This document shows positions 1 through 13,927 of a DNA stretch of 64,000 nucleotides, piece after piece; the first letter of the stretch is position 1, and the number at the start of each line of letters is the position of its first letter. This DNA comes from Sclerurus mexicanus (taxonomy: Eukaryota > Chordata > Aves > Passeriformes > Furnariidae). The notes under the pieces were generated by a model. The model searched no databases. It was not told the DNA's origin and worked only from the letters and a program-made list of their open reading frames with translations. The stretch is from contig VWZF01002528.1 in assembly GCA_013396755.1 (NCBI GenBank), positions 537,601 through 601,600 on the forward strand. Direction: 5' to 3'. A program made the translations under genes and the position numbers.

Positions 1-2742
1 CATATGAGGAAACGCCTTTCTTAGCAGGTATATAATACAGGCAGTATGGAGGCAACTCTTATTTAAGCAGTACAGAAGGAAGCAGAAGTATCATCTAGAA
101 CAGTAACCATCTGATTAAGATGCAAAAATAACAACCTACAAATATTATAACAAAACAACCCTCTAATCAACAAAATCTGGCACCTTTCTTTGTACCTGCC
201 TGCAAGGCAAAAGGACAAAAACAACCAGGCTGTTTGATAAAGGCTCAGGGTGTTAATAAGAGAAGCATTGCGTTTAGACACTTGGTAATGAAGGGACTCT
301 CAAAAAGGATATATTTTGAGACCAAAGAAGTGGGAATGAAGAGCATCCAGACAGATCCTGTTCATTAGTGGACAACATTTTTTTTTCTACTAAAAATTGC
401 CAGGACTTTAATTCCATATGTTCACAGCAAGAGTGCTGGCCCATAAACAAATCCAAAATATACAGAAGATCAATTTCTTCATATAAGGAGGGTCGGTGAC
501 TTTCCATTAGGGTGAGTCACCAAGTTCTCCAAACCCTTAAGGTGCAGTAGAGCAAACAAAACTGAGGTTAGCTGAGGAATGCAAACAGATATACAGCACA
601 TATAGATCTTTAGCTTCGCTCCAACATCCATATGTGGCCATAAAATACAACCTCTTAAATGTAAAATATATGGATTTCCCTCTGCAACAAAGGCATAAAA
701 TATCTCACTCCCAAACAAGTATTTGAGCATACGAACATGATCTTTCACTTCATCTAGGACTACCCACCCAGTAAACCAAGCTGTATTCTTTCTGGGTGGC
801 TCAGAGAATAGCACATTACAGTGGAAACACCCATTTATTTCATTTACTGCCATTTATAATATTTTCCACTATTTGCAGATAATGAATTCATCCACTTTTT
901 GCCAAGATTATGCAGCCTGTTTTATAGCCAAAATTATCCAGAATCCTTCTAAAAATGTGTTACCCTTCATTTTCCATGATTGCTTAGTGGTTCTCTTGGA
1001 GCAGGACCAAGATCAACCATATTAACAATGCACAGCAATAACTGAACTGTCATACTCCTACTCTCCTAGCAGCAGGAAGGGTGCCATCGAGCTGGTCCCT
1101 GAGGTATGCACAGCTCCAGAGCGTAACTGTTCAGGTTAATTAAAGCCATTAGATGAGAAACAAGGAGTTACTTTTGGAGTTCTTTCCTCTACATATTCTA
1201 CAATGGTCTGGTCATAAAGGTGGATAAGTTTCAGATTATCTGATGTCTTCTTGGCGCCGCCGACCCTTCAATTCTCCAGGATAAATTGGACTTGTGGAAC
1301 ATAACACAGTGGAGACCTACGGTGTGTAACAGGCCTGCACAGACCCAACCACCGGCCCTGTGAAGACTGACACGCATCTCTAACATCACACAGCACGAGG
1401 AGCCCTTCCCGATCCAACAGGAACGCTGACCGCGGGCAGAACAGGCACTTCATGACCAAGCCCATCAGTAGGGTGCTGTGTAGCTGCAAGGCACGAGCAA
1501 GGAAAAGATGGAAAGGGCCCAGGGCTTTGTGAGATGATGTCTGCAAAGAAATCAGCACTAACCCATATACACAACTTCCCACTCCCCTCACTGGCTGGGC
1601 TGGGCTGGCCATGGAGGGTGGAGTTGCTGCACCATCCGTTCCCCGCTCCACACTAGGGAAGAGGAGAAACAGCCCAGCCACATCTGCTCTTCCCTTGTGC
1701 AGTGTCTGGCAGCCTAAAAATCCCATGCAGGGGAGAGAGAGGGCTCCTTGCCATCACCAGGCTCAACAGCTGGGCCCAGCATGTAAGATGAGGCACATGC
1801 AAATCTTTGCAAGAATTCTTTAGTGCTCAGCATGGAGGTTTGATCTTGGAGTCAAAGAAATCTAGCTCAGGACCCTACATGAAAGAAGCAGTGCCTGCCC
1901 AGAGGTTCCAGCGGTCAGTGTTAGCGGTGATAACAGAAGGAATCACATTAAAATCACAAACAAAGGCTAAACAAAACAAACTCTTGTTCATTTTTTATAA
2001 TTCTACACAAAAACAAAATATAGTGCAATAAATATCCCAACAGCCAAACAGTCCCTGTTTCTTAACATTATCACTGTTTTCTTTGGCACCTCTGGGAATC
2101 TCTTAGCAGGAGCTATGAGGAAGGAGAAACTCTGGCTCAGCAAGAGCCTCTGTAGCAGCCAAAGTCTGTTCTTCCCCCAAATCAGCTGCGAGCCTGAAGC
2201 TGAGCGGCCGGTACTGAACAAGTTAAGCAGGCACCGTGTGTGAGTGGAGAACCAGGGGAGGCAGGGGAACCACACAGCAGGTTGAGTTACTGCCACTGGA
2301 ACAGAGACAGGTTGTCAGGGTATAACTGAAGATTTCTCAGCACTGACAACTGACAGCACTGCAATAAATATTAATACTTCAAACTCCTACTTGGATTCTT
2401 ATAAATACTCCAGACTTTGCCAGGAACTCCTTTCCATTTGGCCACTCCATTATTCAGTTTTACCATAGCTGGTTGGGGCCTTTATAATTTCTCCCTTCCT
2501 CTACATGCAGCAACACTTTACCTCTTCATATGGAGCAGGCCCTGCTACATCACCCAATCCAGCCTGGCTGAGACTTCTCCAGCCAACCCAAAACATACAG
2601 ATTTTCGCTTTTTTGGCTCACTCCCAGCAACATCATGAGGCCCTAATACTCATCCAGTTGATCTCAATGGAGCAGGATCTCAGTTGGTTAGCTTTATTCA
2701 GACGGGTTTGTTTAATCTTAATCTCTCTCTCTCTCCTCCCCC
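1..2742. other. Non-coding unique sequence, no gene recognised
   Basis: No recognisable gene or interspersed repeat was seen. Composition is AT-leaning apart from about 1250-1800, which is more GC-rich and contains a short GGCTG-like repeat near 1591-1609. A 152-codon minus-strand frame (1268-1726) lies in that GC-rich part. It has no familiar domain, is overlapped by frames on the other strand, and is best explained by the local scarcity of AT-rich stop codons. A short (TC)n run sits at 2722-2735, just before the poly-T and gap. Confidence 0.6.
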
Positions 2743-2795
2743 TTTTTTTTTTTTTNNNNNNNNNNNNNNNNNNNNNNNNNNNTTTTTTTTTTTTT
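2743..2795. other. Poly-T tract containing a 27-N assembly gap
   Basis: Thirteen T residues (2743-2755) run into 27 Ns (2756-2782) and then into thirteen more T residues (2783-2795). The gap is therefore embedded in a homopolymer preceded by a TC-rich stretch. The most natural reading is an unresolved homopolymer or TC/T microsatellite in a draft assembly. The true length is unknown. Any open frame drawn across the Ns is an artefact. Confidence 0.95.
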
Positions 2796-5700
2796 GCCAG
2801 ACTCTTTGATTCCCTTTCTGGTTCTTCTCAGGGTCTCCAAGCTTCAGGCACTTCTCTAAACACCCACTAATGTTTTGATTTCTGATGGTTAAATTTAAAC
2901 AAAACTTAAAAGCCTTTTCCAGCTATTTTTACTCATTCTCAGGAGTCATTTATCAATCCCATAGAGAGCCTAGATTCTCCCTATATAAATGGATCACCCT
3001 GTTCATTTGTAGCTAATGTGTAACCTCCTTCATCCCACAAAGACACAGTCTGACCCCTTCCTTCTGGGCAAAGCAACTAGAAGCCACTGAATCTTTCCTG
3101 CTCAAAACATGACCACTTTTAGAATATGTCCTGTCAGACTAAGACTACAACCAGCCCAGCTCCAGGCTTTCGAGGCAGTTGGGGTGCCCTCAAGGATGCT
3201 ACAGCATATTGTGGCTGCAAAAGGTAATCATTTTATTTGCCCTCGCCCAAAAGGCCTTGTGTGGCTGACACTCCAGCCTGGACAGCTGCATTCCAACTCT
3301 TCCCATGTCCAAGGTGTATTTCCTTTCAAAGCCCAGCCCCAGGCTATATCCATGCTGCTCCTCTGGTTGGTCTAGTTCCCCTGGCAAGGATTCTGACTTG
3401 CACTTCTTGCACTTACTGGAATCGCAGAGGCACATGAGAAGGAAATGTGTGGCCTCACAAATCCCCTAAACATTGTCCAGCTGCCACTAAAAAAGGTACC
3501 CTGATTTGAATTATTTTTTTATTTTATTTTTTAAGAGACAACTACTCCGTGCCTTTGTACAAAGCCATAGGAATTTCATTCTTGGACCCGTAGATAACCA
3601 CAGCACATCTCTCCCAAGTTTCCAATGCCACAACCATTTTTCTTAATTTTGAAACTTTAAAGGAAGAATGCTGCTTTGGCATCACAATTTTACACAACTT
3701 GTTAGAACCACGGCAGAATGTTACAATACCAAGCCACATTAAATGGAAACATTTGAACAGACCTTTGGGCTGGATCCCTTGCTTCCACCAAGCTGCATTC
3801 AGCCCATGACTGAAGAGTGTCTGGCTTGGGTAGAAGACAGTTTTTTGCAGCCTCAAGTCCTGGTGGCCAGCAGGAATGGTTTGACCTCCTAGTGCAATTA
3901 GGAAGGGCCCCAAATCTACTCAGAACTGTGTCTCTGACTCAAGACATCCTGGGGACTTTCTGACAGCTGGAGATAACTGAAGCCCTACATGCTGTGCTAC
4001 GCTCTTTCCTAACACCTTTGGCAGGAGGCTCCCAAAGCTGGCTCCGAGGTTTTCACTGCCAGCAGTGCAAGGAGACCAGAACAGTTCCAAGGAACCATTT
4101 CCCCTAAGAGGAAATGAAAAGAGAGACTGAAGGCACTGGCAAGCCATACATGAGACAGTTTGGTTAAAAGCAGCTAGACTGCGCTTTGGAACAACTTCTT
4201 TTTGCAGAAGTCTTTGTTCTTCTCCTGCATGGATAATACCCCCACATTCATTGCTCCAGCTATACAAAGTGCTTTTAGCTTAATCCTCCAAATTGTACTT
4301 TTCTATCACGAATTTCCACATCACAACAGGGCTTAAAATACAATAGAGGTATTTTAAGTGATGTGCTGCTCCTGTAGACTAGCTATGTCAGTCATGGCAT
4401 TTCAGAAGGACACAGCCCAGTTATGAAAAAAAATATAGGAAGGTGCATGGAGAAAATCATGGTAACCAGAATCAAAAACAAAGATCCAAGAGTGATGGAC
4501 CTCCATATGACAGAGCTGTACTGGCATCTACCCAGCTCAGGTACTCTTAGAGTGGAGTCTCTTTTGTGGGCACAGCCCTCAGCCACCTGAGGTATCCCAC
4601 CTCAGGCTGATCATTCCTTAGGCTGGGCTGCTCTGCTTCCCAGAGCAGAGTTAGCCATTCCCTGGTCTCTCTTCCCTTCAGAGGATTAGGCAGTTACAGC
4701 GCAATATTAGTTAGGTCAGGAGCCCATGACATTGTTCTAGGCACTAGTAAAACATATATCACAGTATCTGCCCCAACAGCCAGAAGACTGCACATTTAAT
4801 GTAGGTAGTTTTGACAACTGTACTGTATTACCCCTCCTGTGCATGAGCACTTGAAGCACCCAGCAACCCTTGTGACCTGCCCATGGTGAAGGACTGTCTC
4901 ACAGGGGGGCATCACACCTCTCTGCCTTCTGCAGAAGGTCATTCCACCTCCTGTCCAGAACACAGTTCAGTGCAAGCTGAGCTCATCCTACATCATCACT
5001 TAAAATAAATCCTCCAATCCTGTGTTTGAAAACACTTTAAAACACAAGTGTTATAAATACAGCGGGAAGCCAAGAGTAGGAGAAAAATGAATTTACAAAA
5101 CTGAGGCAAGGAAAGAGAGATGTGATTTCAACTGAGAGAATTGGTGAGCAGATGAAAGTCTTTACAGGTGGCTGAAGCTGTAAGAAGCCTCTTGCTCTGA
5201 AGCTGGTCGTACTGGATAAAGACAGAGAAATTTTAGGATGATAATTGGGCTTCACTAAGGACTCAGAAGCAAGTTCTTTCCAGCAGGTTGGAGATTCCTC
5301 TCATGGACAGGCAGACTGCAGGTGAGCCCTCAGATGATGCTGAAAGTGAGAAAGACCCCCCTGCCTATAAACTCTACTGGAAGTTGCATGATAAAATATT
5401 GACACAAATAAAAGCAGGAGCAGGACAAACCTGCCTGCAGGAGCAGTGCCTGAGCACCTACTCAGCCATCCCAGGTGGCTTTTGCAGCCCTGGCTGAACC
5501 TGAGTGGCCTCTGCTTTGTTGTGGTCAATACCCCACTCTGACCAATCTAAGTGACCTCAGAAGTGTCCCATGGTTTGTAGTCACATCTATAAATCACAGC
5601 TCAGCCAGCGATTTTGCAAATCTTCCCCAACAGTTACTTTGTCTTCTTTAGCTTTCCGTGCTTGCAAACAGCTGAGAAAAACCTACAGAATAATATCTAA

Positions 5701-6603
5701 TGAAATGGCTTTTAAGGATTCTTTTTTTTTTTTTTTGTCAGATTCCTCACCTGCTCTGTCAGGATGTTCTTTTAATGCCTTTCATATTTTCCATGAAAGA
5801 ACATAATCTCCCAAAGCCCCAGCATATCTGCCATCTCAGCGCTATCAGGAAAGAGCTGATGAGAAGATGATTGTCAGGGATGATTACAAGGACTTTAAAA
5901 ACACAGGAAAGCATGTTCTGCATTAATTGCTAATCTATTTCAGCCAATTTGGCACCATGACAAATGCAACTGGTTGTATCTAACAAGACAGGGGATTGGG
6001 AATAATTCTGTGTCAGTACAGTATGTCCAGGGAGAAGAATCAACCCTTAATCCCAGGTGACTAGTTTCTTTATAAATATATTAGCAACATAATGGAGGGC
6101 TTTATAATGGGATTATAACCACACAAGCAGACCCCAAGCAGCTGCTCTGCTACTCAAAAGGAACATGGCTGACAATAAGCTTTAAGGAACTGAATGAGGG
6201 GAAAAGGACAAACCTGTGGCATGGCACACTTAAATGACCTTGCTGCTCAAAAAGAATCAGGTTGTGTTGCATGCATGAAAAGAAAATCAAATATGCTTAA
6301 AGCAATCTCTTTGGGCATGCTCATCACTACTTTCTCCCACTGCTCCTCTGTCAAAAGTGGAGAAAATGGCCAAATCAAGAACTCCTCCTTTCATATATAG
6401 GGACAGATTTTCAAGCCAAAAAGATTTCACTCATACACTGAGGGGTCATTGTCAAGAATGGCAGGGCCCATATATTGTCACACAACCTTGTGTTACTCCC
6501 TCTGCAGAGCTGAAGTAATTCTTCATTCTGAGTACAATTTAGCAGCTCAATGCTGTAAATGTGTACATGTGCAAGCAGGTTTTTGAGTGTATGTGTGCAC
6601 ACG
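2796..6603. other. Non-coding unique sequence
   Basis: No gene recognised. It holds a T-rich patch at 3500-3535 and a 15-T homopolymer at 5722-5736. A 123-codon minus-strand frame (3542-3913) and a 115-codon one (3920-4267) show no domain, no start context and no splice structure, and I treat them as chance frames. Confidence 0.6.
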
Positions 6604-6680
6604 GGTTGGACTCAATGTCTTTGGGATTGGACTAGATGGTCTTTAAAGGCCCCTTCCACCCCAACTCGAGCTATACATAA
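6604..6680 (+). repeat. CR1 LINE 3'-end fragment
   Basis: The text around 6625-6664 follows the avian CR1 3' tail: a 'ggactagatggtctttaa' word, then a 'ggccccttccaccccaac' word in place of the usual 'ggtcccttccaaccc'. The preceding 20 bases (6604-6623) repeat the start of the same tail ('gggttggactcaatgtctt'), so the end may be internally duplicated or two tails abut. The terminal 8-bp CR1 repeats are lost. The short length is typical of a heavily 5'-truncated CR1 copy. Confidence 0.75.
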
Positions 6681-9600
6681 ATATATATAAATGTGCAGAC
6701 AAAAAAGGACAGTCACAAGGAATGACTTTGTAATGGCATAGCAAGAGAGGAAACAAATCTCATTGAGAAATCCCCCTCGATGCATTTTACAGGGCTGTTA
6801 AAATCACAGCCCTAGATTCTATTCATGGCAGTACCTGGGTTCCCTTTCTTACCATCCCTTTAACAGAGAGGTATAAAGATGGCATTGTAACTTGTTAAAG
6901 AAATTTATTTTTTTTTAAATTGATGGAAGTAGTGAAATATAACTGTGTCTTTATAATTGGCACATACACCTCAAAATATAATACTTATTCAAAGCTCTGT
7001 GGCTTTGAAAGGAACACAGTATGGCATAATGCACATAACTACTATGGAATACAAGCACTGCAGCATGGAGCTGCTCTAGCGAGGACTATTTAGGCAGCTC
7101 AACCTTAGCATAACAAAACTTATTTCCTGAAGTTCAGATGTAATTTGTGTAGCTCTGGAATTCTGTTACCAGACGCCCTTAGTTCAGGGTGACAGAATGA
7201 CCTGCAGAAGTATTTAAGCATTTATTTAACACTAAAGTGCACCCTACATCACTCTGAAATGCTTCTGTTAGAAGCAGCTAAAACAAAGGCCACTGACACA
7301 CCAAGCCTGACTGAGCCACACTGCCTGTCTGAAATCCACTGGTACTAACACAATGTTCCTAGTGGTTGCAACGGCTTGGGATCAGACCCACATGTTATTC
7401 TTGAACACCTCTTAAACTTTCAGGGCTTGACCTCAGGGTGCCCTGGCACCAGTCCAGGTGATACTGTTCTTCCTTTCAAAGAGCTGCATGGAGCACTGAC
7501 CTTGATCTCCTGTTCCCAACACTGCTGAGCCCATCACAGTGGCACAGGAAGTGTTAAGATATATACTCCTATCCACATGCATCATCAGCAGGGATACCAA
7601 GGTGTGTGAGAGTTTAACTGGCCTCAGTTTTCACGGCTGTGATGGTTAGATAACGAGAGTCAACCAGCACTTTCTATGGCACCATGGATTCTTCATGCAA
7701 CACCAAAGGCTGGCCAGTACCTAACCACGTTCTCCCAAACAATTTCCAGCTGTGTAAGTGCATCACCTCCAGCCAAGTAACCTGAGTGTCTCCCTGCCTT
7801 TTCTGTATGACAACAATCAGCACCCCATCTTAAGTCTAGCAGGTGACAACACTTCTGTAGCACACACCTATGATCCCCTGACACATTTACATTTTACTAA
7901 TGATAAGCTCTGGCTGTGATGCACTAAAAATACCGTGACTGTGGAGAGAATTAAGTGTATCTCTAGTGCCTGATTCAGGAGAGCAGTTAATGCTGTGATT
8001 AAGTCCATGGCTAGTCAGGACAAGACAGCTTATGTTTAAAGAGAGCTAAGTATGTCCGGTAGTACCATCCTGAATAACACCAGCCTCCAGAACTGGGTCT
8101 GTACTGAGACTGTGGAAGGATATCCTTAAGGAGCTAAAAGACACTACAAAACCAGCTGTCTGGTACTCAAAGGATAAAATGTGCTTTTTTGAATTGGCTT
8201 TATCACAAAATATAGCAACCTGTGTCATTTTAGATCTATGTAATTTTTAAAAAGTCTAAAGCAGAAGACTACACTGCACGTATTTCTCTTCCTAAGAAAG
8301 AATGAAACAGTCTGCATGAGCTATTAGGCACGCTGAATAACACACCGCTGGCAGAACACTCAGAGAGGAGTTATAGGTGCCTATTAAAATCCATACAAAA
8401 CCAACTAACAAATGCTGGAATTAAAAATGAAGACTAGCAGGGAGACAGGGGCTTTGAGCAGCACAGTATTTCAGATCATCTTACTGAAAGCTTCAAAATG
8501 TCATCGGCTTTCAGTCTGAAATGCGTCAGCAATCGTTTCATTTTTATCAAAACACAATTAGCCTGTGGTGAATGACAGCATAAATCTTAAATAGTAAAGA
8601 TACAGGAAGAAAGACCACCAGGGTGGAACATAACTGTAAACTTCTCCATAAAACTGCATTTGAGTTCTGATCATATACACAGGAACTCCTTTAAATGATC
8701 CAGCAAGGATCTTAACTCACTGACTTCCAAAGAAAGTGTTACCAATTAAGTGGGAGAAACTTTAACAGTCAATTTTAATTACGCTAAGAGATTCACCAAT
8801 CAATTCCCAGCTCCAGCTGAAGTTTTTACTAGAGACGACTGGAACCAATTTACATGCTTTTATGTTGCGTCTAGACTTTAATAAATGGTCTAAGCACGGA
8901 GCAATTCTATGCCAGTATCCAACTAGTTTTCATGCACACTGAGAAAGGCACCAGCTTCTCCAAAATTCCCCAGTCTTCGTGTCTTGAAATGTTCCCCTGA
9001 GAAATGATTGCAGAGCTTACTGAGTATAACAGAAGTACCACTGTGGGCACTGCTTACAGTACAAAACAAAGCAGTGATGCCACAGAGTCTTCCAGCTCCT
9101 TGCTTTGGTCTAAAGCAAAGTGTGCAGAGCCAGCTCTTCGCTTCAGGCTGAAATGGAACAGCCTTTCTGATTACAGTACATTGTTCCTTTCAGTATTAAC
9201 CCAAGTTCATTAGACTGAAAAATATCTAAACAATATGAAGCCACCCAGGACAGCTGAAAGCATTCAACTGATGGCCCAGAAAGGCAGCCCAGGCAATCTT
9301 TTGAACACCTGAAAACCTTATCTTTCTGTTCTGTCATCCCTTCTCTGGACCTCTCATGGTGCTGATTAAGCTGTGGACTACTGTGCTGAAGAAGCTGAGC
9401 ATCCCGTGAGCCCAGCAGCTCTGGTACAGAGAACGAACACCTGGGTGAGAGATTGTTTAAACAGGCCAGAGCTGCCACAGCACACTCAGTAGTACTCTGG
9501 CTGTAGGAGACTCACCACTGCGGCGTCACTTTGATCATTGCTGTAGGTCATGGAATCACTCCGAAACCAAAACAGTCTTGTTAAAAAATTAAGTTGAATT

Positions 9601-9893
9601 ACCATTTAGGGAGCTCTGTTGCATTTTTTTTTCCCCTTCCCTCTGTTCCTTCTCTTTAAACATGCCTGTCGGGAGTGTGAAATTGTGTGCACTTATCACT
9701 ACCCTGCTGAGCAGAGCTTGTTAAATTAAGAAAGACATTTAATTGAATGGATTGATGGACATTCACATACTTTTATTCAGAGGGAATATAATTTTAATTT
9801 TTAGAAACTGAGAGGTTGCTGTGGTCATTCAGAGCCTCTTAGTATGTTTCCTACTGGATGATGTCAGACTAATAAACCTTCAGAAGTTCTGCA
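6681..9893. other. Non-coding unique sequence with possible conserved block
   Basis: No gene recognised. The stretch 7208-7235 weakly resembles an old sauropsid repeat with a 'tatttaagca' word. The part from about 8440 to 8920 is AT-rich and repeat-free, with many homeodomain-like TAATT/ATTA cores and scattered CpGs. It has the texture of conserved non-coding DNA, though conservation cannot be tested here. Confidence 0.45.
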
Positions 9894-10268
9894 TGCCAGA
9901 GGTCAGACTAGGCTGGGCATCAGGAAGAAACACAAGGATTTACCTGCTACAGTATTTTAGGAACAGGCAGAGAACAGCTCTGGAAGTGCTGCACCAGCTT
10001 GGTCGCCTCAGCAGAGGTAACAGCCACGAAACTCAGAAAGAGCTGTTTTCCATTTTGCAGTGGCACAGAGCCCTTTGGTGCAGCAGTGGGCAGAGGGTGC
10101 CCCATCTCTGGTGGTTCTCCACCACTCTGCTGTGCAAAGACTTCTAGGCTGCGGAGCCACACTGCACCTGCAGGCACCTGCACACAGGGCTGTGCATGCT
10201 CTGCAAGCCACTGGTTTGGACAGCACATTTAGAGGATGGTCTTTGAGCTCCTTCTAAACTTGTGACAT
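9894..10268 (+). repeat. Decayed CR1 LINE 3' region
   Basis: Several landmarks of an avian CR1 3' end appear in the right order. A 'ggtcagactaggctgggc' plus 'atcaggaagaaa' stretch lies at 9900-9930. 'gggcagagggtgccccatct' followed by 'ctgg' lies near 10087-10112. 'ggtttggaca' and then 'ggatggtctttgagctcctt' lie at 10212-10254. Matches between landmarks are poor, so this copy is old or rearranged. Several overlapping short frames on both strands (10008-10257) are leftovers of its GC-richer composition. It could also be two unrelated CR1 fragments with unique sequence between them. Confidence 0.5.
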
Positions 10269-11911
10269 AAAGAAGGACTCTTCTGTTAAGTAAAATCAAA
10301 ATATACAGAAAAACAGTCTGCTTCAGGGACAGGGTGGGCAAACAGGACAAAAGGAAGGGAAGAAGCAAAAGGAAGCAACTAATAAATGAGGCTACATGTC
10401 TCAGATCAGCCAGCAGGTCAGTAACAGAGCTCAGAGCAGCACCTTCCAGCCTGTTCCCTGTTCTGTTCACAGGAGTGTTTTATGCAAGGTGTAACTCACA
10501 ATTGCTGCCAGAATGAAAAAAGCAGGCTCATACTCAAGCAGCTGGAGTCTTGACTTGACAAAGTATCCCTTGCTCTCAAGAATTAACTTTGCCAAATGGC
10601 AATAATAGCTTCTAAAACCCAAATAAAACCAAATGCACTGCACATTTTAGGGTGCTGGGATTGGATGGGGGACTGTAAGCAATGCCTTTTGCAAAGACAG
10701 GGAGTGTTATTCATCATAGTTGTCTGTGGTGGGCAAGTTGGTTGCCTTTCAGGGAACTCACTCTAACACAGGATCCCTGCCAACATAAAGAAGAACCGGT
10801 CAAAGCACTGTGCTTTTCAAAGTGGAAGGATTTTTTTTTTCCCTTCTCTCTCCTTCAGAAAACATACCAAACTTTGGGCAGTCACAATGATCTCTGCTGC
10901 TGAAAATAAGTCCCTGGCGATTGAAAATCTTCTGCTCCTTGCACACTTTCATAACACAGAATAATATACAATGGGAAGATTCACAGCCTTTTGAGGAAGC
11001 ATCATGATCTTCAGACCTGACCTTCTGAATGCCATGGGCCAGAGCATTTCACTTAGTGGTTGCTGCCTCAAGCCCAAATCTTGCAGCTGAACTATAGCAA
11101 GTCATTCAGAAAGACATTCATCTTGATTTATGGGTACCAGTCCTGATGTGAGAATGCCCCACAAAGCAGTTCCTGTCTTGAGCTTCGTGGAATGAATTGC
11201 AAAGTTAAACTGGTTCATGGGTTTAAAATGCCTGTAATCCAGTGAGATTCACTCTCCAGTTCCAGGCGGAAATAGTGTGTAGGTGGCTTATAAAACTTCC
11301 TTTCTACAGTGACCCCAAATCTAAGCAAATGGTCAGAATCATTTGTGTTGTTTCAAAGGCTCGATTGTTACTCAGGCCAACTAGTTAGCCATGAAAAAAA
11401 CTCTATTCAATTCTTCAATCTATGACTTGGCTAAGATAAACATGGTAAAAAATTGTGATTGTTTACTTAAATTCTCTTTCTGCTGAGAGAAACTGTAATG
11501 CCACTTTTCAGTGTATTAATTTCTTATGGTTTTTAAATCCTATGCCTTTTTTTTAAATCCCGGTGCTAATAACTACATTTTGCTCCCAGATATGTACACA
11601 GGTGATAGGTTTTCTTTATAGGAATTCCAAAACAGGTGGAGAAAATCCTGGTCCCAGGGAAGTTAACAGGAGTGTTTTGAGTCTGTGACCAGCAGGGCAG
11701 TCAATCCCCTGTAGGAACAATGTCCATTCCAGTATCAGCAGAGATACCAACTCCAGCCCCAACTGAGGTGAGAAAATAAACCCTTTAACTTGCTTAAGGA
11801 AGTTTTCGGTTACATGATGGTAAATCCCTGGCGAATACAACCTTTGAAATGTTCTAGTTGTATTAGGAGAGGCCACATTAGTCTGCACCCCAACACAGCC
11901 CCAGGATGTGG
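10269..11911. other. Non-coding unique sequence
   Basis: No gene, repeat family or RNA gene recognised. A short T run is at 10830-10840. The region is AT-leaning, with small open frames only. Confidence 0.55.
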
Positions 11912-11965
11912 CTGTTGCTGTGTATGTGCATGTGCCTGTTGCTGTGTATGTGCATGTGCCTGTGT
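11912..11965. repeat. 24-bp tandem repeat, about 2.2 copies
   Basis: Two perfect 24-bp units (11912-11935 and 11936-11959) of the pattern 'ctgttgctgtgtatgtgc' plus 'atgtgc' are followed by a partial third unit. The unit length is divisible by three, so frames stay open on both strands. This gives spurious peptides rich in Cys/Ala or Thr/His. Confidence 0.9.
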
Positions 11966-13927
11966 CCAGTAACACATCTCCTCACACTGTTGTTTGCTGA
12001 TACAGCAGAATACAAGATATAAAATACCCACGTAACACTGCTACTACAATGTTAACTGCCTGTATTGTAGTGCCAGCAGCTAGAACAATGACTTCCTAAT
12101 AGAAGTATTTGACTGACAAGTGCTTAATGGACAATACCCCATGAGGCTTAAAAACAAGCTAGACAAGGCAGGGAAACAAAGAGTAGAAGACTGAGAAAGA
12201 GGAATTGATTCCTTGATGGCCACTCAGCAGAGAGCTGCAAAAATCAGGACTGGACAAGACAGGTGAGAGAATTAACTCAGCCACCTACTGTTTCCCAACA
12301 AATATTAATCACTCAAATGCCAGAAGCTCATTTATTAAGTTACAGGGCCCTTCAGCTTCGGTCAATAGTCATTCCATTTCAACCTGGAGTGTACCTACCA
12401 AACACACATAAGCCCCATGGAAGTGTTCTTTGAAACGCAAAGCATTGGCTGAAGCTCCATGTTTACCTTTTCAAGCCATGTAAACCTGAGAATAAATCCA
12501 CCTGTTGCTCTGTCTTCATGAGGTCACAAAAAACCCTCCCTTCTATTTGCAAACAGCTTAGTGGCTACCAAAGAGCAGCCACCAATAAACTTATTCCAAA
12601 CAAAGATTAAATCCTGATTAATCACTGAGAAATGTTAAACCTAAGGAAAGTGCTAGCCACTGAAAAGTGAGATTTTTCTGTAGTAATTTATTGCAACCCT
12701 CCATGCTGGGGCTATTTAGAATTGGACAAAAGAGGATTTAAAAAATTGGGAAAAGTAAAGTGGAAGGCTAGAAAAATGAAGAAAGAAAATAATACAGAAC
12801 AACAAGATAGACAAGGAATCAGGAAAGATAACAATAATGACATAATCCAACAAAGTATATATTTAGGTGATAACCTGGGAATGGGAAGAAAGGAATAAAA
12901 TCCAACTCTATGTAAAGTGAGGTGTGAATAAGTAATTTGAAAAGATCTGAACTCTATCCTGTTTTGGGGTGTTCTGGTTTGTTTTAATTAACAGTGTATC
13001 TAACTTCCAAAGTCCCGCTGGAGATATGAGGGCACAAAGCTTCCTCTGGGCTAAAATCTTCTGGTTTGAGGGAGTGAAAATGAATCCAAGGAAGTGGACA
13101 TTGAAAGAAGAAAGATCTTCTTCCCAAATTCTCAAGGCAAAGCCAAGCTTCTCAGTAGGCAACAGCCTGGATGGAAACTTTTTGACCCGGCCTGGCCCTA
13201 ACCAGACCTAGGTACAAAGTTCTCTTCTCTCCCCGCTCAAACTTCAGAAATGCTGCCTTTAACAAATTATCAGTAATATAAACCAACATAGATTTTAATG
13301 AAAATCCAAAACAACTGTCACACTAGTCTATCAGGCTTGAGCTAAACATTTTACGTAATAGAATTATGTTTCTTGATCTTATTATTTGATCAGAATTAAA
13401 TTATTTAAAGTTTAAAAAAAAAGTGCCAACTAAATGAAAGGGAAAAAATGACCCAACACAAGAGTGTGATCCCTGTATTGATAAAGCACCATGAGCTGAG
13501 TTCTGGGTCTTTTTGGTAAAAGAAGTTCTATGAGCAACCCTTAGAGCTTCCCCACTGTAAATAGAACTGTTGGTGAGCAACATAATATAATGTGTTTGCA
13601 AAGCCACTGAGACTTGGATTTACTCCACTCCTGCTATATCAGTAAGAGTTTGAAAAGTAAATTCAATAGAAGAAAAGGTAAACTGCAGAGTCCCGGGGTT
13701 TTTCCAGTATGATTTCCTAAATAAGACTTGTTAACACTGCAGGGACATGTATGGGATGATGTTTACTGGAGCAGTTGCAGTGAGGATCTTTGTTATGATT
13801 TGACCATAATGATAAACACATCTGTCTTAGGCAGGGACTGTTATTCAAAGATTAGAGAATTATGCCTTTTGCTTGAAGCATTTGCTCTAATGATGTGTTT
13901 TACTCTGACTTTTTCTACTTTCAATAA
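11966..13927. other. Non-coding unique sequence
   Basis: No gene or clear repeat seen. The sequence is AT-rich throughout, with A-rich patches around 12740-12860. Confidence 0.55.

Noticed and set aside
3542..3913. 123-codon minus-strand frame as a terminal exon
   Set aside because: Its C-terminal part looks protein-like, but I could not recognise a family, an acceptor site or a polyadenylation context that would support it.
11912..11965. CRISPR-like repeat array
   Set aside because: The two units are directly adjacent with no spacers, and the context is vertebrate DNA. It is a simple tandem repeat.
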